Shown piece by piece: positions 20,724 through 28,870 of a stretch of 54,345 bases of DNA. Under the pieces are notes generated by a model. It worked only from the letters and a program-made list of their open reading frames with translations. It did not search any database and was not told where the DNA came from. The stretch comes from Burkholderiales bacterium (GTDB lineage Bacteria; Pseudomonadota; Gammaproteobacteria; Burkholderiales; Burkholderiaceae_E). The DNA lies in NCBI GenBank assembly GCA_020248665.1, contig JADCHE010000044.1:1-54345 (forward strand), in the 5' to 3' direction. The translations under genes and the position numbers were made by a program. Each line of letters begins with the position of its first letter. Position 1 is the stretch's first letter.

Positions 20724-21697
20724 GCCCGGCCCGCGTCCCGACGACCCGCCGAGCGCTGCTCGCCGGCGCCGCCGCGCTCGCGATCGCCCCCGTCGCGCGC
20801 GCCCAGCCGCGCTGGCCGGATCGCCCGCTGAAGCTGGTCGTGCCCTACCCGCCCGGCGGCAACGCGGACGCGATCGGCCGGTGGGCCGCCGAGCGGCTGT
20901 CGACGGGCCTCGGCCAGCAGGTCGTCGTCGAGAACCGCGCGGGCGCGGGCGCCAGCATCGGCGCGCAGGCGGTCGCGCGGTCCGCCGCCGACGGCTACAC
21001 GCTGCTGCTGGCGCCGACCGCGGTGATGGCGATCACCCAGCACCTGCGCAAGGTGCCCTACGACCCCGACGCCGACTTCGCGCCGGTGTGCTGCCTGTCG
21101 AACAGCTACGGCCTCGTCGCGGCGCGCCGCGACTTGCCCGCGACCACGTTCACCGACTTCGTGCCGCTCGCGAAGTCCGCCCCCGGCAAGTACACCTTCG
21201 GCTCGGTCGGCCCCGGCACCGCGACCCACCTGACCGGCGAGATCGCCGCGATGCGCGCCGGGATCAGGCTGCACCACGTGCCCTACAAGGGCTCGGCCGA
21301 GTCGCTGACCGACCTCGTCGCCGGCCGCATCGACCTGATCTTCGACCCGGTCGCGCTGCAGCAGGTCAAGGCCGGTGCGGTGAAGGCGCTCGCGACCACC
21401 GGCGCGGTACGTCATCCCGAACTGCCCGACGTCCCGACACTGAAGGAGCAGGGCATCGAGATGCCCGACAGCGGCTGGTTCGGTCTCTTCGCGCCGAGGG
21501 GCACGCCCGCCGACGCGATCGCGCGGATGGCCGCCGAGCTCGAGCGTGCGACCGGGGCGCCCGGCGCGCGCGAGGCGCTGGTGCGCTTCGGCCAGCATCC
21601 GATGTACCTCGGGCCCGACGCGTTCGCCGCGCGCGTGAGGGCCGACACCGTGCTGTTCCGCGACCTGATCGCGCAGCTCGGCATCAAGCTGGACTGA
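20720..21697 (+). CDS. Bug/TctC-family periplasmic solute-binding protein (2)
   Basis: 325 residues from GTG 20720, which overlaps the hydratase TGA (GTGA), a coupling arrangement. A Tat-like signal (TTRRALLAGAAALAIAPVARAQ) precedes RWPDRPLKLVVPYPPGGNADAIGRWAAERL, the Bug ligand loop. YTFGSVGPGTATHLTGEI and HHVPYKGSAESLTDLVAGRIDLIF complete the fold. Being inside an operon with CoA-ligation and hydration enzymes, it likely binds the same carboxylic substrate class as the first Bug protein. No membrane partner is encoded here. Confidence 0.92.
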   Translation: MSPARVPTTRRALLAGAAALAIAPVARAQPRWPDRPLKLVVPYPPGGNADAIGRWAAERLSTGLGQQVVVENRAGAGASIGAQAVARSAADGYTLLLAPTAVMAITQHLRKVPYDPDADFAPVCCLSNSYGLVAARRDLPATTFTDFVPLAKSAPGKYTFGSVGPGTATHLTGEIAAMRAGIRLHHVPYKGSAESLTDLVAGRIDLIFDPVALQQVKAGAVKALATTGAVRHPELPDVPTLKEQGIEMPDSGWFGLFAPRGTPADAIARMAAELERATGAPGAREALVRFGQHPMYLGPDAFAARVRADTVLFRDLIAQLGIKLD

Positions 21698-21704
21698 ACC
21701 GCCG

Positions 21705-22925
21705 ATGACGACCCCGACCGACTCCACGCCCGACGCCCGCGCCTTCGCCGGCGTGCGCGTGCTCGACTTCACCCACGTACTCGCCGGCCCCTACGCGACC
21801 GGGCAGCTCGCGATGCAGGGGGCCGACGTGATCAAGGTCGAGCCGCGCACCGGCGACGGCATGCGGCTCACGCCGGTCTCGCGCGAGTGGTCCGAGCGCG
21901 GACTGGGCCCCGCGTGGATGGCGGTCAACGCGAACAAGCGCAGCGTGACGCTCGACCTCGCGAAGCCCGAGGCCAAGACGATCGTCCACCGGCTCGCGAA
22001 GACCGCCGACGTGGTCGTCTCGAACTTCCGGCCAGGCGTGATGGACAAGCTCGGCATCGGCTGGGAGGCGCTGTCCACGCTGAACCCGAGGCTGATCTAC
22101 GTCGAGATGTCGGGTTTCGGCTCGACCGGGCCCGAGCGGCGAACCGCGAGCTTCGACGGCAAGATCCAGGCGATGTCGGGGCTGATGAACCTGACGGGCG
22201 AGCCGGTCAACGGTCCGATGCGCGCGGGCTTCGCCGCCGCCGACGTCGCCACCGGCATCACCGGAGCGTTCGCGATCGCCACCGCGCTCTTCCAGCGCAG
22301 CCACACGGGTCGCGGCCAGTTCGTCGACGTCGCGATGCTCGACTCGATGCTCGGCTTCCTCAACGGCCAGATCGCCGAGTGGACCGTGACCGGGTACCGG
22401 CATCCGCAGTACGGCAACCGCTCGGTGAGCATGAAGCCCACCGCCGACCGCTTCCGCTGCGGCGACGGCTGGCTGGTGCTCGCGGTGCTGACCGAGCCGC
22501 AGTTCGAGCGGCTGATGACGACGCTCGGCCGACCTGACGCACTCTCGGACCCGCGCTTTCGCGACTGGTTCTCGCGGATGGAGCACGACGGGCCGCTGCG
22601 CGAGGTGATCGAGGCCGCGCTCGCCGGCGGCGCCCCCGAACAGTGGGCGCGGCGCCTCACCGAGGCCGACGTGCCGTGCGCGGTGGTGACCGCGCTCGCC
22701 GACATCCTCGAGCATCCGCAGCTGAAGCACCGCGGCTTCCTGCAGACCGCAGAGACGCCACACGGACCGGTCAGGCTCGCCGGGCCGGCGTTCCGCTTCG
22801 CGCACGGGACCGGGGGTATCGACAGGCCGATGGCGACCCTCGGGATGCACAATGACGAGGTGCTGGCCGAGCTCGGCTACGATGCGGCGGCGATCGCCGC
22901 GCTGCGCGAGGCCGAGGTGATCTGA
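21705..22925 (+). CDS. Class III (CaiB/BaiF) CoA-transferase (2)
   Basis: 406 residues from ATG 21705, 7 bp after the Bug gene. It has [49 protein letters not shown] and [15 protein letters not shown]. The catalytic Asp is D151 in [38 protein letters not shown] is also conserved. It is paralogous to the first CoA-transferase but divergent in the middle, so a second acyl group or donor is likely. It is followed by an aldehyde dehydrogenase in the same direction. Confidence 0.92.
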   Translation: MTTPTDSTPDARAFAGVRVLDFTHVLAGPYATGQLAMQGADVIKVEPRTGDGMRLTPVSREWSERGLGPAWMAVNANKRSVTLDLAKPEAKTIVHRLAKTADVVVSNFRPGVMDKLGIGWEALSTLNPRLIYVEMSGFGSTGPERRTASFDGKIQAMSGLMNLTGEPVNGPMRAGFAAADVATGITGAFAIATALFQRSHTGRGQFVDVAMLDSMLGFLNGQIAEWTVTGYRHPQYGNRSVSMKPTADRFRCGDGWLVLAVLTEPQFERLMTTLGRPDALSDPRFRDWFSRMEHDGPLREVIEAALAGGAPEQWARRLTEADVPCAVVTALADILEHPQLKHRGFLQTAETPHGPVRLAGPAFRFAHGTGGIDRPMATLGMHNDEVLAELGYDAAAIAALREAEVI

Positions 22926-22963
22926 GCGCGCGCCGTGCGCGACCCGAACGAGACGGAGACGCG

Positions 22964-24403
22964 ATGACGACCCCCTACGAAGACCTGTGCCTCTACATCG
23001 ACGGCGAGTTCGTCAAGGGCGACGGCCGCCGCGAGCAGGAGGTGTTCGACCCTGCCACCGGGCAGTCGATCGGCCGCCTGCCGCTCGCGACGCCGGCCGA
23101 CCTCGACCGCGCGCTCGGCGCTGCCGGGCGCGCGTTCCGGACGTGGCGTCACTCGTCGCCGCTCGAGCGCAGCCGGATCCTGCGCAAGGTGGCCGACCTC
23201 ACGCGCGAGCGCGCGCAGGCGATCGGCCGCAACATCACGCTCGACCAGGGCAAGCCGCTTGCCGAGGCCGTCGGCGAGGTGACGCGTTGCGCGGACCACT
23301 GCGACTGGCACGCCGAGGAGTGCCGCCGGATCTACGGCCGCGTGATCCCGCCGCGCCTGCCGAACGTGCGCCAGCTGGTGCTGCGCGAGCCGGTCGGCGT
23401 GTGCGCGGCGTTCACGCCGTGGAACTTCCCGTACAACCAGGCGATCCGCAAGATCGCGGCCGCCGTCGGCGCCGGCTGCACGATCGTGCTCAAGGGCCCC
23501 GAGGACACGCCGAGCGCGGTCGTCGCGATCGCGCGGATGTTCCAGGAGGCGGGCCTGCCCCCGGGCGTGCTCAACGTGGTCTGGGGCGTGCCGGCCGAGG
23601 TCTCGAAGCACCTGATCGAGTCGCCGATCGTGCGCAAGGTGTCGTTCACGGGCTCGGTGCCGGTGGGCAAGCAGCTCGCCGCGATGGCCGGCGCGCACAT
23701 GAAGCGCGTGACGATGGAGCTCGGAGGTCATTCGCCCGCGATCGTCTGCGAGGACGCCGACATCGAGCGGGCGGCCGACATGCTGTCGACGCTGAAGTTC
23801 AGCAATGCCGGCCAGGTCTGCGTGTCGCCGAACCGGATGTACGTGCACGCGAAGGCGTTCGATCGCTTCATGGCCCGCTTCATCGAGGCGACGCGCAAGA
23901 TCAAGGTCGGCTCGGGTCTCGAGGCCGACACGAGGATGGGGCCGCTCGCGCACGAGCGCCGTCTGCCGGCGATGGCCGAGATGGTCGAGGACGCGACCGC
24001 GCGTGGCGCGCGCGTCGAGCTCGGCGGCGCGCGCATCGGCGAGCGCGGCTACTTCTGGGCGCCGACGGTGCTGACCAACGTGCCCGACGACAGCCGCATC
24101 ATGACGGTGGAACCCTTCGGCCCCGTCGTGCCGTGCGTGCCCTTCACCGACCTCGACGACGCGATCCGCCGCGCGAACGCGCTGCCCTACGGCCTGTCGT
24201 CGTACGCGTTCACCTCGTCGACGAAGAAGGCGCTCGCGCTTCAGAACGGCATCGAGTCGGGCATCGTCAACATCAACCACTTCGGCCAGGCGCTGCCCGA
24301 GACGCCGTTCGGCGGCATCAAGGACAGTGGCATCGGCAGCGAGGGCGGCACCGAGACCTTCGACGGCTACCTGGTGACGAAGTTCGTCACGCAGATGGAC
24401 TGA
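22964..24403 (+). CDS. NAD(P)-dependent aldehyde dehydrogenase, succinate-semialdehyde-dehydrogenase-like
   Basis: 479 residues from ATG 22964 (GGAGACG upstream). NAD fold motifs: [34 protein letters not shown] and [14 protein letters not shown]. The general base is E252 in [10 protein letters not shown] and the nucleophile C286 in [24 protein letters not shown] and [16 protein letters not shown] are typical of the SSADH/GabD branch. It may oxidise a semialdehyde released downstream in the CoA pathway, or one made by the aminotransferase beyond the TetR gene. Last gene of the + strand run before a terminator-like hairpin. Confidence 0.92.
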   Translation: MTTPYEDLCLYIDGEFVKGDGRREQEVFDPATGQSIGRLPLATPADLDRALGAAGRAFRTWRHSSPLERSRILRKVADLTRERAQAIGRNITLDQGKPLAEAVGEVTRCADHCDWHAEECRRIYGRVIPPRLPNVRQLVLREPVGVCAAFTPWNFPYNQAIRKIAAAVGAGCTIVLKGPEDTPSAVVAIARMFQEAGLPPGVLNVVWGVPAEVSKHLIESPIVRKVSFTGSVPVGKQLAAMAGAHMKRVTMELGGHSPAIVCEDADIERAADMLSTLKFSNAGQVCVSPNRMYVHAKAFDRFMARFIEATRKIKVGSGLEADTRMGPLAHERRLPAMAEMVEDATARGARVELGGARIGERGYFWAPTVLTNVPDDSRIMTVEPFGPVVPCVPFTDLDDAIRRANALPYGLSSYAFTSSTKKALALQNGIESGIVNINHFGQALPETPFGGIKDSGIGSEGGTETFDGYLVTKFVTQMD

Positions 24404-24445
24404 GGTCGGATGCGGCGCCCGAATGCATCCGGGGCACCCGGGGCA

Positions 24446-24465
24446 CCGGCGGCACGCGCCGCCGG
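24446..24465. terminator. GC-rich hairpin between convergent aldehyde dehydrogenase and TetR genes
   Basis: CCGGCGGC-ACGC-GCCGCCGG, a perfect 8-bp stem with a 4-base loop, ending one base before the TetR stop. No T run, but its position between convergent genes suggests a bidirectional stop. Confidence 0.5.
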
Positions 24466-24466
24466 G

Positions 24467-25156
24467 TCAGTCGAGGTAGGGGGCGAGGTAGCGCTCGAGC
24501 GCGGCCCCGCCCTCGCGCATCACCGCGCGCCGCTTCGCCGGCTCGGCCGTCGCCCAGTCGAGCAGGCCGATCAGCATCGTCATCACCATCGTCGCGACCA
24601 TCTCGGCGCGCGCGGTGGTCATGCTCGGCACGCGGCCCCGCAGCGCCGCCGCCCAGCGCTCGACCATCCGGCCGAAGCTGGCACGCTCGGTGATCCACAG
24701 CTGAGGCGCCGAGTGCAGCGCGCGGCGCAGGCCCTTCATGCCGGTGCGCTTCAGGCGCAGGTCGACCAGCTTGTCGAAGATCGCGCGCACGTCACGCCGC
24801 CAGTCGGACGAATGCGCGAACGCCGCGAGCATCGGATCGACCTTCGCGAAGCGCTCGGCCTCGATCGCGAGCGCGAGCGCCTCGATCAGCGCGAACTTGT
24901 CGGGAAAGTAGCGGTAGAGCGTCGCAATGTTGACGTCCGCGCGCTCGGCGACCGCGGTGGTCGTCAGCGCGTCGAAGCCGGCGTCGTCGAGCAGCTCGCC
25001 GGTCGCCCGCAGGATCCGGTTGACCGCGGCGCGCGCGCGCTGCTGGCGCGGCACCGTGCGCATGCGCAGGCCCGACAGCTGCGGGTCGGGATCCGCGGCC
25101 GGTACGGCAGAGGTCGAGAAGGGGCCCGGGGCGGGCGGCTTGCCTACGGAACGCAT
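24467..25156 (-). CDS. TetR-family transcriptional regulator (1)
   Basis: 229 residues from ATG 25156; longer in-frame starts would extend into the promoter region. Helix-turn-helix about 50-95: ILRATGELLDDAGFDALTTT AVAERADVNIATLYRYFPDK. The C-terminal ligand domain has a conserved-looking RALHSAPQLWITER segment and ends ERYLAPYLD. It shares that ending and architecture with the second TetR (45674-46396), suggesting paralogy. It is divergent from the omega-aminotransferase gene across 143 bp, so control of that gene is inferred. Confidence 0.88.
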   Translation of the reverse strand: MRSVGKPPAPGPFSTSAVPAADPDPQLSGLRMRTVPRQQRARAAVNRILRATGELLDDAGFDALTTTAVAERADVNIATLYRYFPDKFALIEALALAIEAERFAKVDPMLAAFAHSSDWRRDVRAIFDKLVDLRLKRTGMKGLRRALHSAPQLWITERASFGRMVERWAAALRGRVPSMTTARAEMVATMVMTMLIGLLDWATAEPAKRRAVMREGGAALERYLAPYLD

Positions 25157-25299
25157 GGCATCCAGGAAACTCGGGCATTCTATCAGCGCGCGCCGCGAGC
25201 CGAGCTTCATCCATCCGGCGATCGGGTGCATCCCGACCGCCTTCGCCGATCGACGGACGGCCGATGCGCCGTCGCCCCGCACCCACGAGGAGACACCCG

Positions 25300-26688
25300 A
25301 TGACCCGCACCCACGACGACAACGTCCGCGAGGACCTTCGCAACCTGGTCCACCCGTACACCCCGCTGCACGCGTTCGGGCCGACCGGCCCGATGGTGAT
25401 CCGCCGCGGCGACGGCGTGTACGTCGAGGACGACCAGGGCCGGCGCTACCTCGAGGCGATGAGCGGGCTGTGGTGCGCTGCGCTCGGCTTCTCCGAGCAG
25501 CGGCTGGTCGACGCGGCGACGAAGCAGATGCGCGATCTGCCGTACTACCACCTGTTCGCCGGTCGCTCGAACGAGCCGTCGATCGAACTGTCCGAGCGGC
25601 TGCTGCGCCTGACCGCGCACCTCGGCATGGACAAGGTGCTCTACGCCAACTCGGGCTCCGAGGCGAACGACACCGCGGTCAAGCTGATCTGGTACTACTT
25701 CAACGCGCTCGGCATGCCGGAGAAGAAGAAGCTGATCGCGCGCGAGCGCGGCTACCATGGCGTGACGGTGATGACCGCGAGCCTGACCGGTCTGCCGTAC
25801 AACCACGCCGACTTCGACCTGCCGATCGGCCGCGTGCTGCGCACCGGCTGCCCGAGCCTGTACCACTACGGCCAGCCCGGCGAGACCGAGGAGGCGATGG
25901 TCGACCGGCTGATCGCCGAGCTCGAGGCGCTGATCGCCCGCGAGGGTGCGGACACCATCGCCGCCTTCTTCGCCGAACCGGTACAGGGCGCGGGCGGCGT
26001 CATCGTGCCGCCGGCCAGCTACTTCGCGAAGCTGCAGCCGGTGCTGAAGAAGCACGGCATCCTGCTGGTCGCCGACGAGGTGATCACCGGCTTCGGGCGC
26101 ACCGGCAACATGTTCGGCTGCGACACCTACGCCATCCGGCCGGACATCATGACGGTCGCCAAGGCGCTGTCGAGCTCGTACGTGCCGATCTCCGGCACGC
26201 TGATGACGAAGGCGGTCTACGACGCGCTCGTCGAGGGCAGCAAGCGCAACGGCGTGTTCTCGCACGGATTCACCTATTCGGGACACCCGCTCGCCGCGGC
26301 GATCGCCAACGAGACGCTGAAGATCTACGAGGAGCGCGACATCGTCGGACACGTCAAGCGCGTCGCGCCGGGCTTCCAGCAGCGGCTGAAGGCGCTCGAG
26401 AGCCATCCGCTCGTCTCGTCGACGCGCGGCGTCGGCTTGGTCGGCGCGATCGAGATCGTCCGGAACAAGGCCACGCGCGCCCCGTTCGCGGCCGACTCCG
26501 GCGTGCTGGCCTTCCTCGGCAACGCGGTGCTCGCCAATGGCCTGGTGAGCCGCCCGCTGCGCGACGCGATGGCGCTGTGCCCGCCGCTGATCATCACCGA
26601 ACCGCAGGTCGACGAGCTGTTCGAGAAGCTCGGGCGTTCGCTCGACCAGGCGCTCGACTTCGCGCGCACGAAGGGTGCGCTCGGCTGA
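25300..26688 (+). CDS. Class III omega-aminotransferase (aminotransferase family protein)
   Basis: 462 residues from ATG 25300 (GAGGAG 9 bases upstream). PLP motifs: YANSGSEANDTAVKLIWYY, RGYHGVT, FFAEPVQGAGGVI, LVADEVITGFGRTG (cofactor Asp) and Schiff-base K288 in TVAKALSSSYVPISG. THGF-like FSHGFTYSGHPLAAA is also conserved. This is the beta-alanine/putrescine/omega-amino acid:pyruvate type that makes a semialdehyde or ketone from an amine. A succinate-semialdehyde-type dehydrogenase lies just beyond the TetR gene and could take the product. The glycine-reductase-B-like gene starts 13 bp downstream. Confidence 0.93.
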   Translation: MTRTHDDNVREDLRNLVHPYTPLHAFGPTGPMVIRRGDGVYVEDDQGRRYLEAMSGLWCAALGFSEQRLVDAATKQMRDLPYYHLFAGRSNEPSIELSERLLRLTAHLGMDKVLYANSGSEANDTAVKLIWYYFNALGMPEKKKLIARERGYHGVTVMTASLTGLPYNHADFDLPIGRVLRTGCPSLYHYGQPGETEEAMVDRLIAELEALIAREGADTIAAFFAEPVQGAGGVIVPPASYFAKLQPVLKKHGILLVADEVITGFGRTGNMFGCDTYAIRPDIMTVAKALSSSYVPISGTLMTKAVYDALVEGSKRNGVFSHGFTYSGHPLAAAIANETLKIYEERDIVGHVKRVAPGFQQRLKALESHPLVSSTRGVGLVGAIEIVRNKATRAPFAADSGVLAFLGNAVLANGLVSRPLRDAMALCPPLIITEPQVDELFEKLGRSLDQALDFARTKGALG

Positions 26689-26701
26689 CGGGGCCCGCGC
26701 C

Positions 26702-27643
26702 ATGCCCATCGACGACGACGCGCTCGGGTTCTCGCCGGCCGACGACCTGCCGGTGCGCTACATCGACCGCACGCACGCGTGGTACGACGCGATCGGCACG
26801 AACAACCGATACCGCTACGCGACGTATCGCGACGTGCCGTTCGCGCCACTTCGCCGGCCGCTCGCCGAGTGCTCGGTCGCGCTGCTGACGACCGCCGCGC
26901 CCTACGACCCGGACAAGGGCCCGCAGGGCGCGGGCGCGCCGTACAACGCGGCGGCGAAGTTCTACGCGGTGTATTCGGGCGACACTGCGGTCGACCACGA
27001 CCTGCGGATCGCGCACGTCGGCATCGACCGCCGGCAGCTGACCGACGACTCGAACTGCTGGTTCCCGCTGCCGGCGCTGCGCCGCGCGGCGGCAGCCGGC
27101 CGGATCGGTCGCGTCGCGCCGCGCTTCCACGGCGTTCCGACCAACCGCAGCCACCGCCACACCATCGAGGTCGACGCGCCCGAGGTGCTCCGGCGGGTGC
27201 GCGAGGACGGTGCGGAGGTCGCGGTGCTCGTCGCGAACTGCCCGATCTGCCACCAGACGATGGCGCTGCTCGCGCGGCACCTCGAGGCGGCGGGCCTGCC
27301 CACCGTGGTGATGGGCGCGGCCAAGGATATCGTCGAGGCATGCGGCGTGCCACGGTTCCTGTTCAGCGACGTGCCGCTCGGCAACGCGGCGGGCCTGCCC
27401 TACGACACCGCCTCGCAGGACGCGACGCTCGCGCTCGCGCTGCAGGTGCTCGGGACCGCGATCGCACCGCGCACCACGGTGCACAGCCCGCTGCGCTGGA
27501 GCCGCGAGGCCGACTGGAAGCGGCACGTGATGGACGTCGCGTCGCTGACCCCCGAGCGGCTCGAGGCGCTGCGCACGGACTTCTTCCAGTCGAAGCAGGT
27601 GTCGCACGCGAAGCGGGCAGCGGACCTCGCCGGGCAGGGCTGA
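26702..27643 (+). CDS. Glycine/sarcosine/betaine reductase selenoprotein-B-like protein without selenocysteine
   Basis: 313 residues from ATG 26702, 13 bp after the aminotransferase stop. The N-terminus PVRYIDRTHAWYDAIGTNNRYRYATY and the block DHDLRIAHVGIDRRQLTDDSNCWFPLPALRR are typical of the GrdB-like family. Where clostridial GrdB has a redox Sec/Cys pair, this protein has VANCPICHQTMALLARHLEA, a plain CxxC. No GrdA, GrdC/D or thioredoxin partner genes are present, so true glycine reductase activity is unlikely. A thiol- or amine-related reductive or binding role in an aerobe is possible. Linkage to the aminotransferase suggests the same pathway. Confidence 0.8.
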   Translation: MPIDDDALGFSPADDLPVRYIDRTHAWYDAIGTNNRYRYATYRDVPFAPLRRPLAECSVALLTTAAPYDPDKGPQGAGAPYNAAAKFYAVYSGDTAVDHDLRIAHVGIDRRQLTDDSNCWFPLPALRRAAAAGRIGRVAPRFHGVPTNRSHRHTIEVDAPEVLRRVREDGAEVAVLVANCPICHQTMALLARHLEAAGLPTVVMGAAKDIVEACGVPRFLFSDVPLGNAAGLPYDTASQDATLALALQVLGTAIAPRTTVHSPLRWSREADWKRHVMDVASLTPERLEALRTDFFQSKQVSHAKRAADLAGQG

Positions 27644-27670
27644 CGGCGCGAAGGCGACGCGTCGGGCGGG

Positions 27671-27696
27671 CGGCGCAGCCGCGGGGCTGCGCGCCG
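27671..27696. terminator. GC-rich hairpin between convergent genes
   Basis: GCGCAGCC at 27673-27680 pairs with GGCTGCGC at 27685-27692 across a 4-base loop, extendable with a small bulge. It lies between the convergent GrdB-like and MarR genes. No T run. Confidence 0.45.
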
Positions 27697-27701
27697 CGCG
27701 G

Positions 27702-28142
27702 CTAGCCCTGCCGCAGCAGCTGCTCCGCGCGGGCCTGCACGATCCCGATCGCGCGGTCGAGCGCCGCGCGCTCCTCGGGCGTCAACGCCTCCAGCAGGAA
27801 GGCCTCGCGCGCCTGCACCATCGGCACGACCCGCCGGTGCAGCGCGCGGCCGGCCGGCGTCAGCCGCAGCAGGTAGCCGCGGCCGTCCTCCGGATCCGGG
27901 CTGCGCGCGAGCAGTCCGTCGCGCTCCATGCGCCCCACCGCGCGGCTCACCTGCATCTTGTCGAGCGTGCTGCTCTGCATCACCGCGGCGGTGCGCACCT
28001 CGCCGAGCTGCGCGAGCGCGGCGAGCACCCGCCACTCGTCGCGGGTCAGCGCGAAGCGCTCGGCGTAGACCTGCGCGGTCGCGCGGCTGACCACGTCGGC
28101 GAGCCGGGCGAGGCGGTAGGGGAAGAAGCGCTTCAGGTCCAT
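27702..28142 (-). CDS. MarR-family transcriptional regulator
   Basis: 146 residues from ATG 28142. Winged-helix core about 30-110: YAERFALTRDEWRVLAALAQLGEVRTAAVMQSSTLDKMQVSRAVGRMERDGLLARSPDPEDGRGYLLRLTPAG. The Asp/Gly-Arg wing (DPEDGRGYLLRL) is the DNA-contacting wing of MarR proteins. It is divergent from a VOC/flavin monooxygenase operon, and a perfect inverted repeat overlaps the -10 box of that operon. It is therefore most likely a repressor released by an aromatic compound. The ligand is not predictable from sequence. Confidence 0.92.
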   Translation of the reverse strand: MDLKRFFPYRLARLADVVSRATAQVYAERFALTRDEWRVLAALAQLGEVRTAAVMQSSTLDKMQVSRAVGRMERDGLLARSPDPEDGRGYLLRLTPAGRALHRRVVPMVQAREAFLLEALTPEERAALDRAIGIVQARAEQLLRQG

Positions 28143-28220
28143 GCGCACATGGTATCCGAGGTTACGGTCCCGGTCGTCCAGCCCGGATCGACCGCACGAA
28201 GGTGCTTCAAACCGGATCGC

Positions 28221-28266
28221 TTGACGAGATCCCGGCATCGTCCATATAGTAACTTCGGTTACTATA
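28221..28266 (+). promoter_or_regulatory. Sigma-70-type promoter with overlapping MarR operator
   Basis: TTGACG (-35, 28221-28226), an 18-bp spacer and TATAGT (-10, 28245-28250). The -10 box is inside a perfect inverted repeat: TATAGTAAC at 28245-28253, spacer TTCG, GTTACTATA at 28258-28266. This is an AT-rich island in GC-rich DNA. A MarR dimer here would block RNA polymerase; the operon start is 41 bp downstream. Confidence 0.75.
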
Positions 28267-28306
28267 AGTCCCGACGCGGCCGACGCCGCCCCCGAAGGAG
28301 CGCCCC

Positions 28307-28858
28307 ATGGAGATCCAGCGGTTCCACCACGTCGCCTACCGCTGCCGCGACGCCCGCGAGACCGTCGAGTGGTACCGCCGCCACCTCGGCATGGACTTCG
28401 TGCTCGCGATCGCCGAGGACCAGGTGCCCTCGACCAAGGCGCCCGACCCGTACATGCACGTGTTCCTCGACGCGGGCGGCGGCAACGTGCTCGCGTTCTT
28501 CGAGCTGCCGAACTCGCCGCCGATGGGCCGAGACGGCAACACGCCGGCGTGGGTGCAGCACATCGCCTTCAAGGTCGGCAGCGTCGCCGAGCTCGAGGCC
28601 GCGAAGGCGCGGCTGGAGGCCGACGGGATCGAGGTGGTCGGCGTCACCGACCACACGATCTTCAGGTCCATCTACTTCCACGACCCGAACGGACACCGGC
28701 TCGAGCTCGCCGCCGACACCGCGACGCCGGAGCAGTCGAAGCGGCTCGACGAAGCGAAGTGGGCGATGCTCGAGGAATGGTCGCACACGAAGCGCGCGCC
28801 GCGGCACGCCGCCTGGATGCACGAGAAGGAGTTCGTGCAGGTCGGCACCGGCGCCTGA
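28307..28858 (+). CDS. VOC-superfamily metalloprotein (glyoxalase / extradiol dioxygenase fold)
   Basis: 183 residues, GAAGGAG upstream of ATG 28307. Two beta-alpha-beta-beta-beta modules. Likely metal ligands are H7 or H8 (FHHVAYRC), H85 (VQHIAFKV) and E133 (GHRLELAAD). Such single-unit VOC proteins include dioxygenases, isomerases and hydrolases. Here it is the first gene of a MarR-controlled operon with a flavin monooxygenase, so a ring-cleavage or lactone/ester step in catabolism of a hydroxylated aromatic is plausible. The exact reaction cannot be read from the sequence. Confidence 0.85.
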   Translation: MEIQRFHHVAYRCRDARETVEWYRRHLGMDFVLAIAEDQVPSTKAPDPYMHVFLDAGGGNVLAFFELPNSPPMGRDGNTPAWVQHIAFKVGSVAELEAAKARLEADGIEVVGVTDHTIFRSIYFHDPNGHRLELAADTATPEQSKRLDEAKWAMLEEWSHTKRAPRHAAWMHEKEFVQVGTGA

Positions 28859-28870
28859 CGGACCTCGGCG

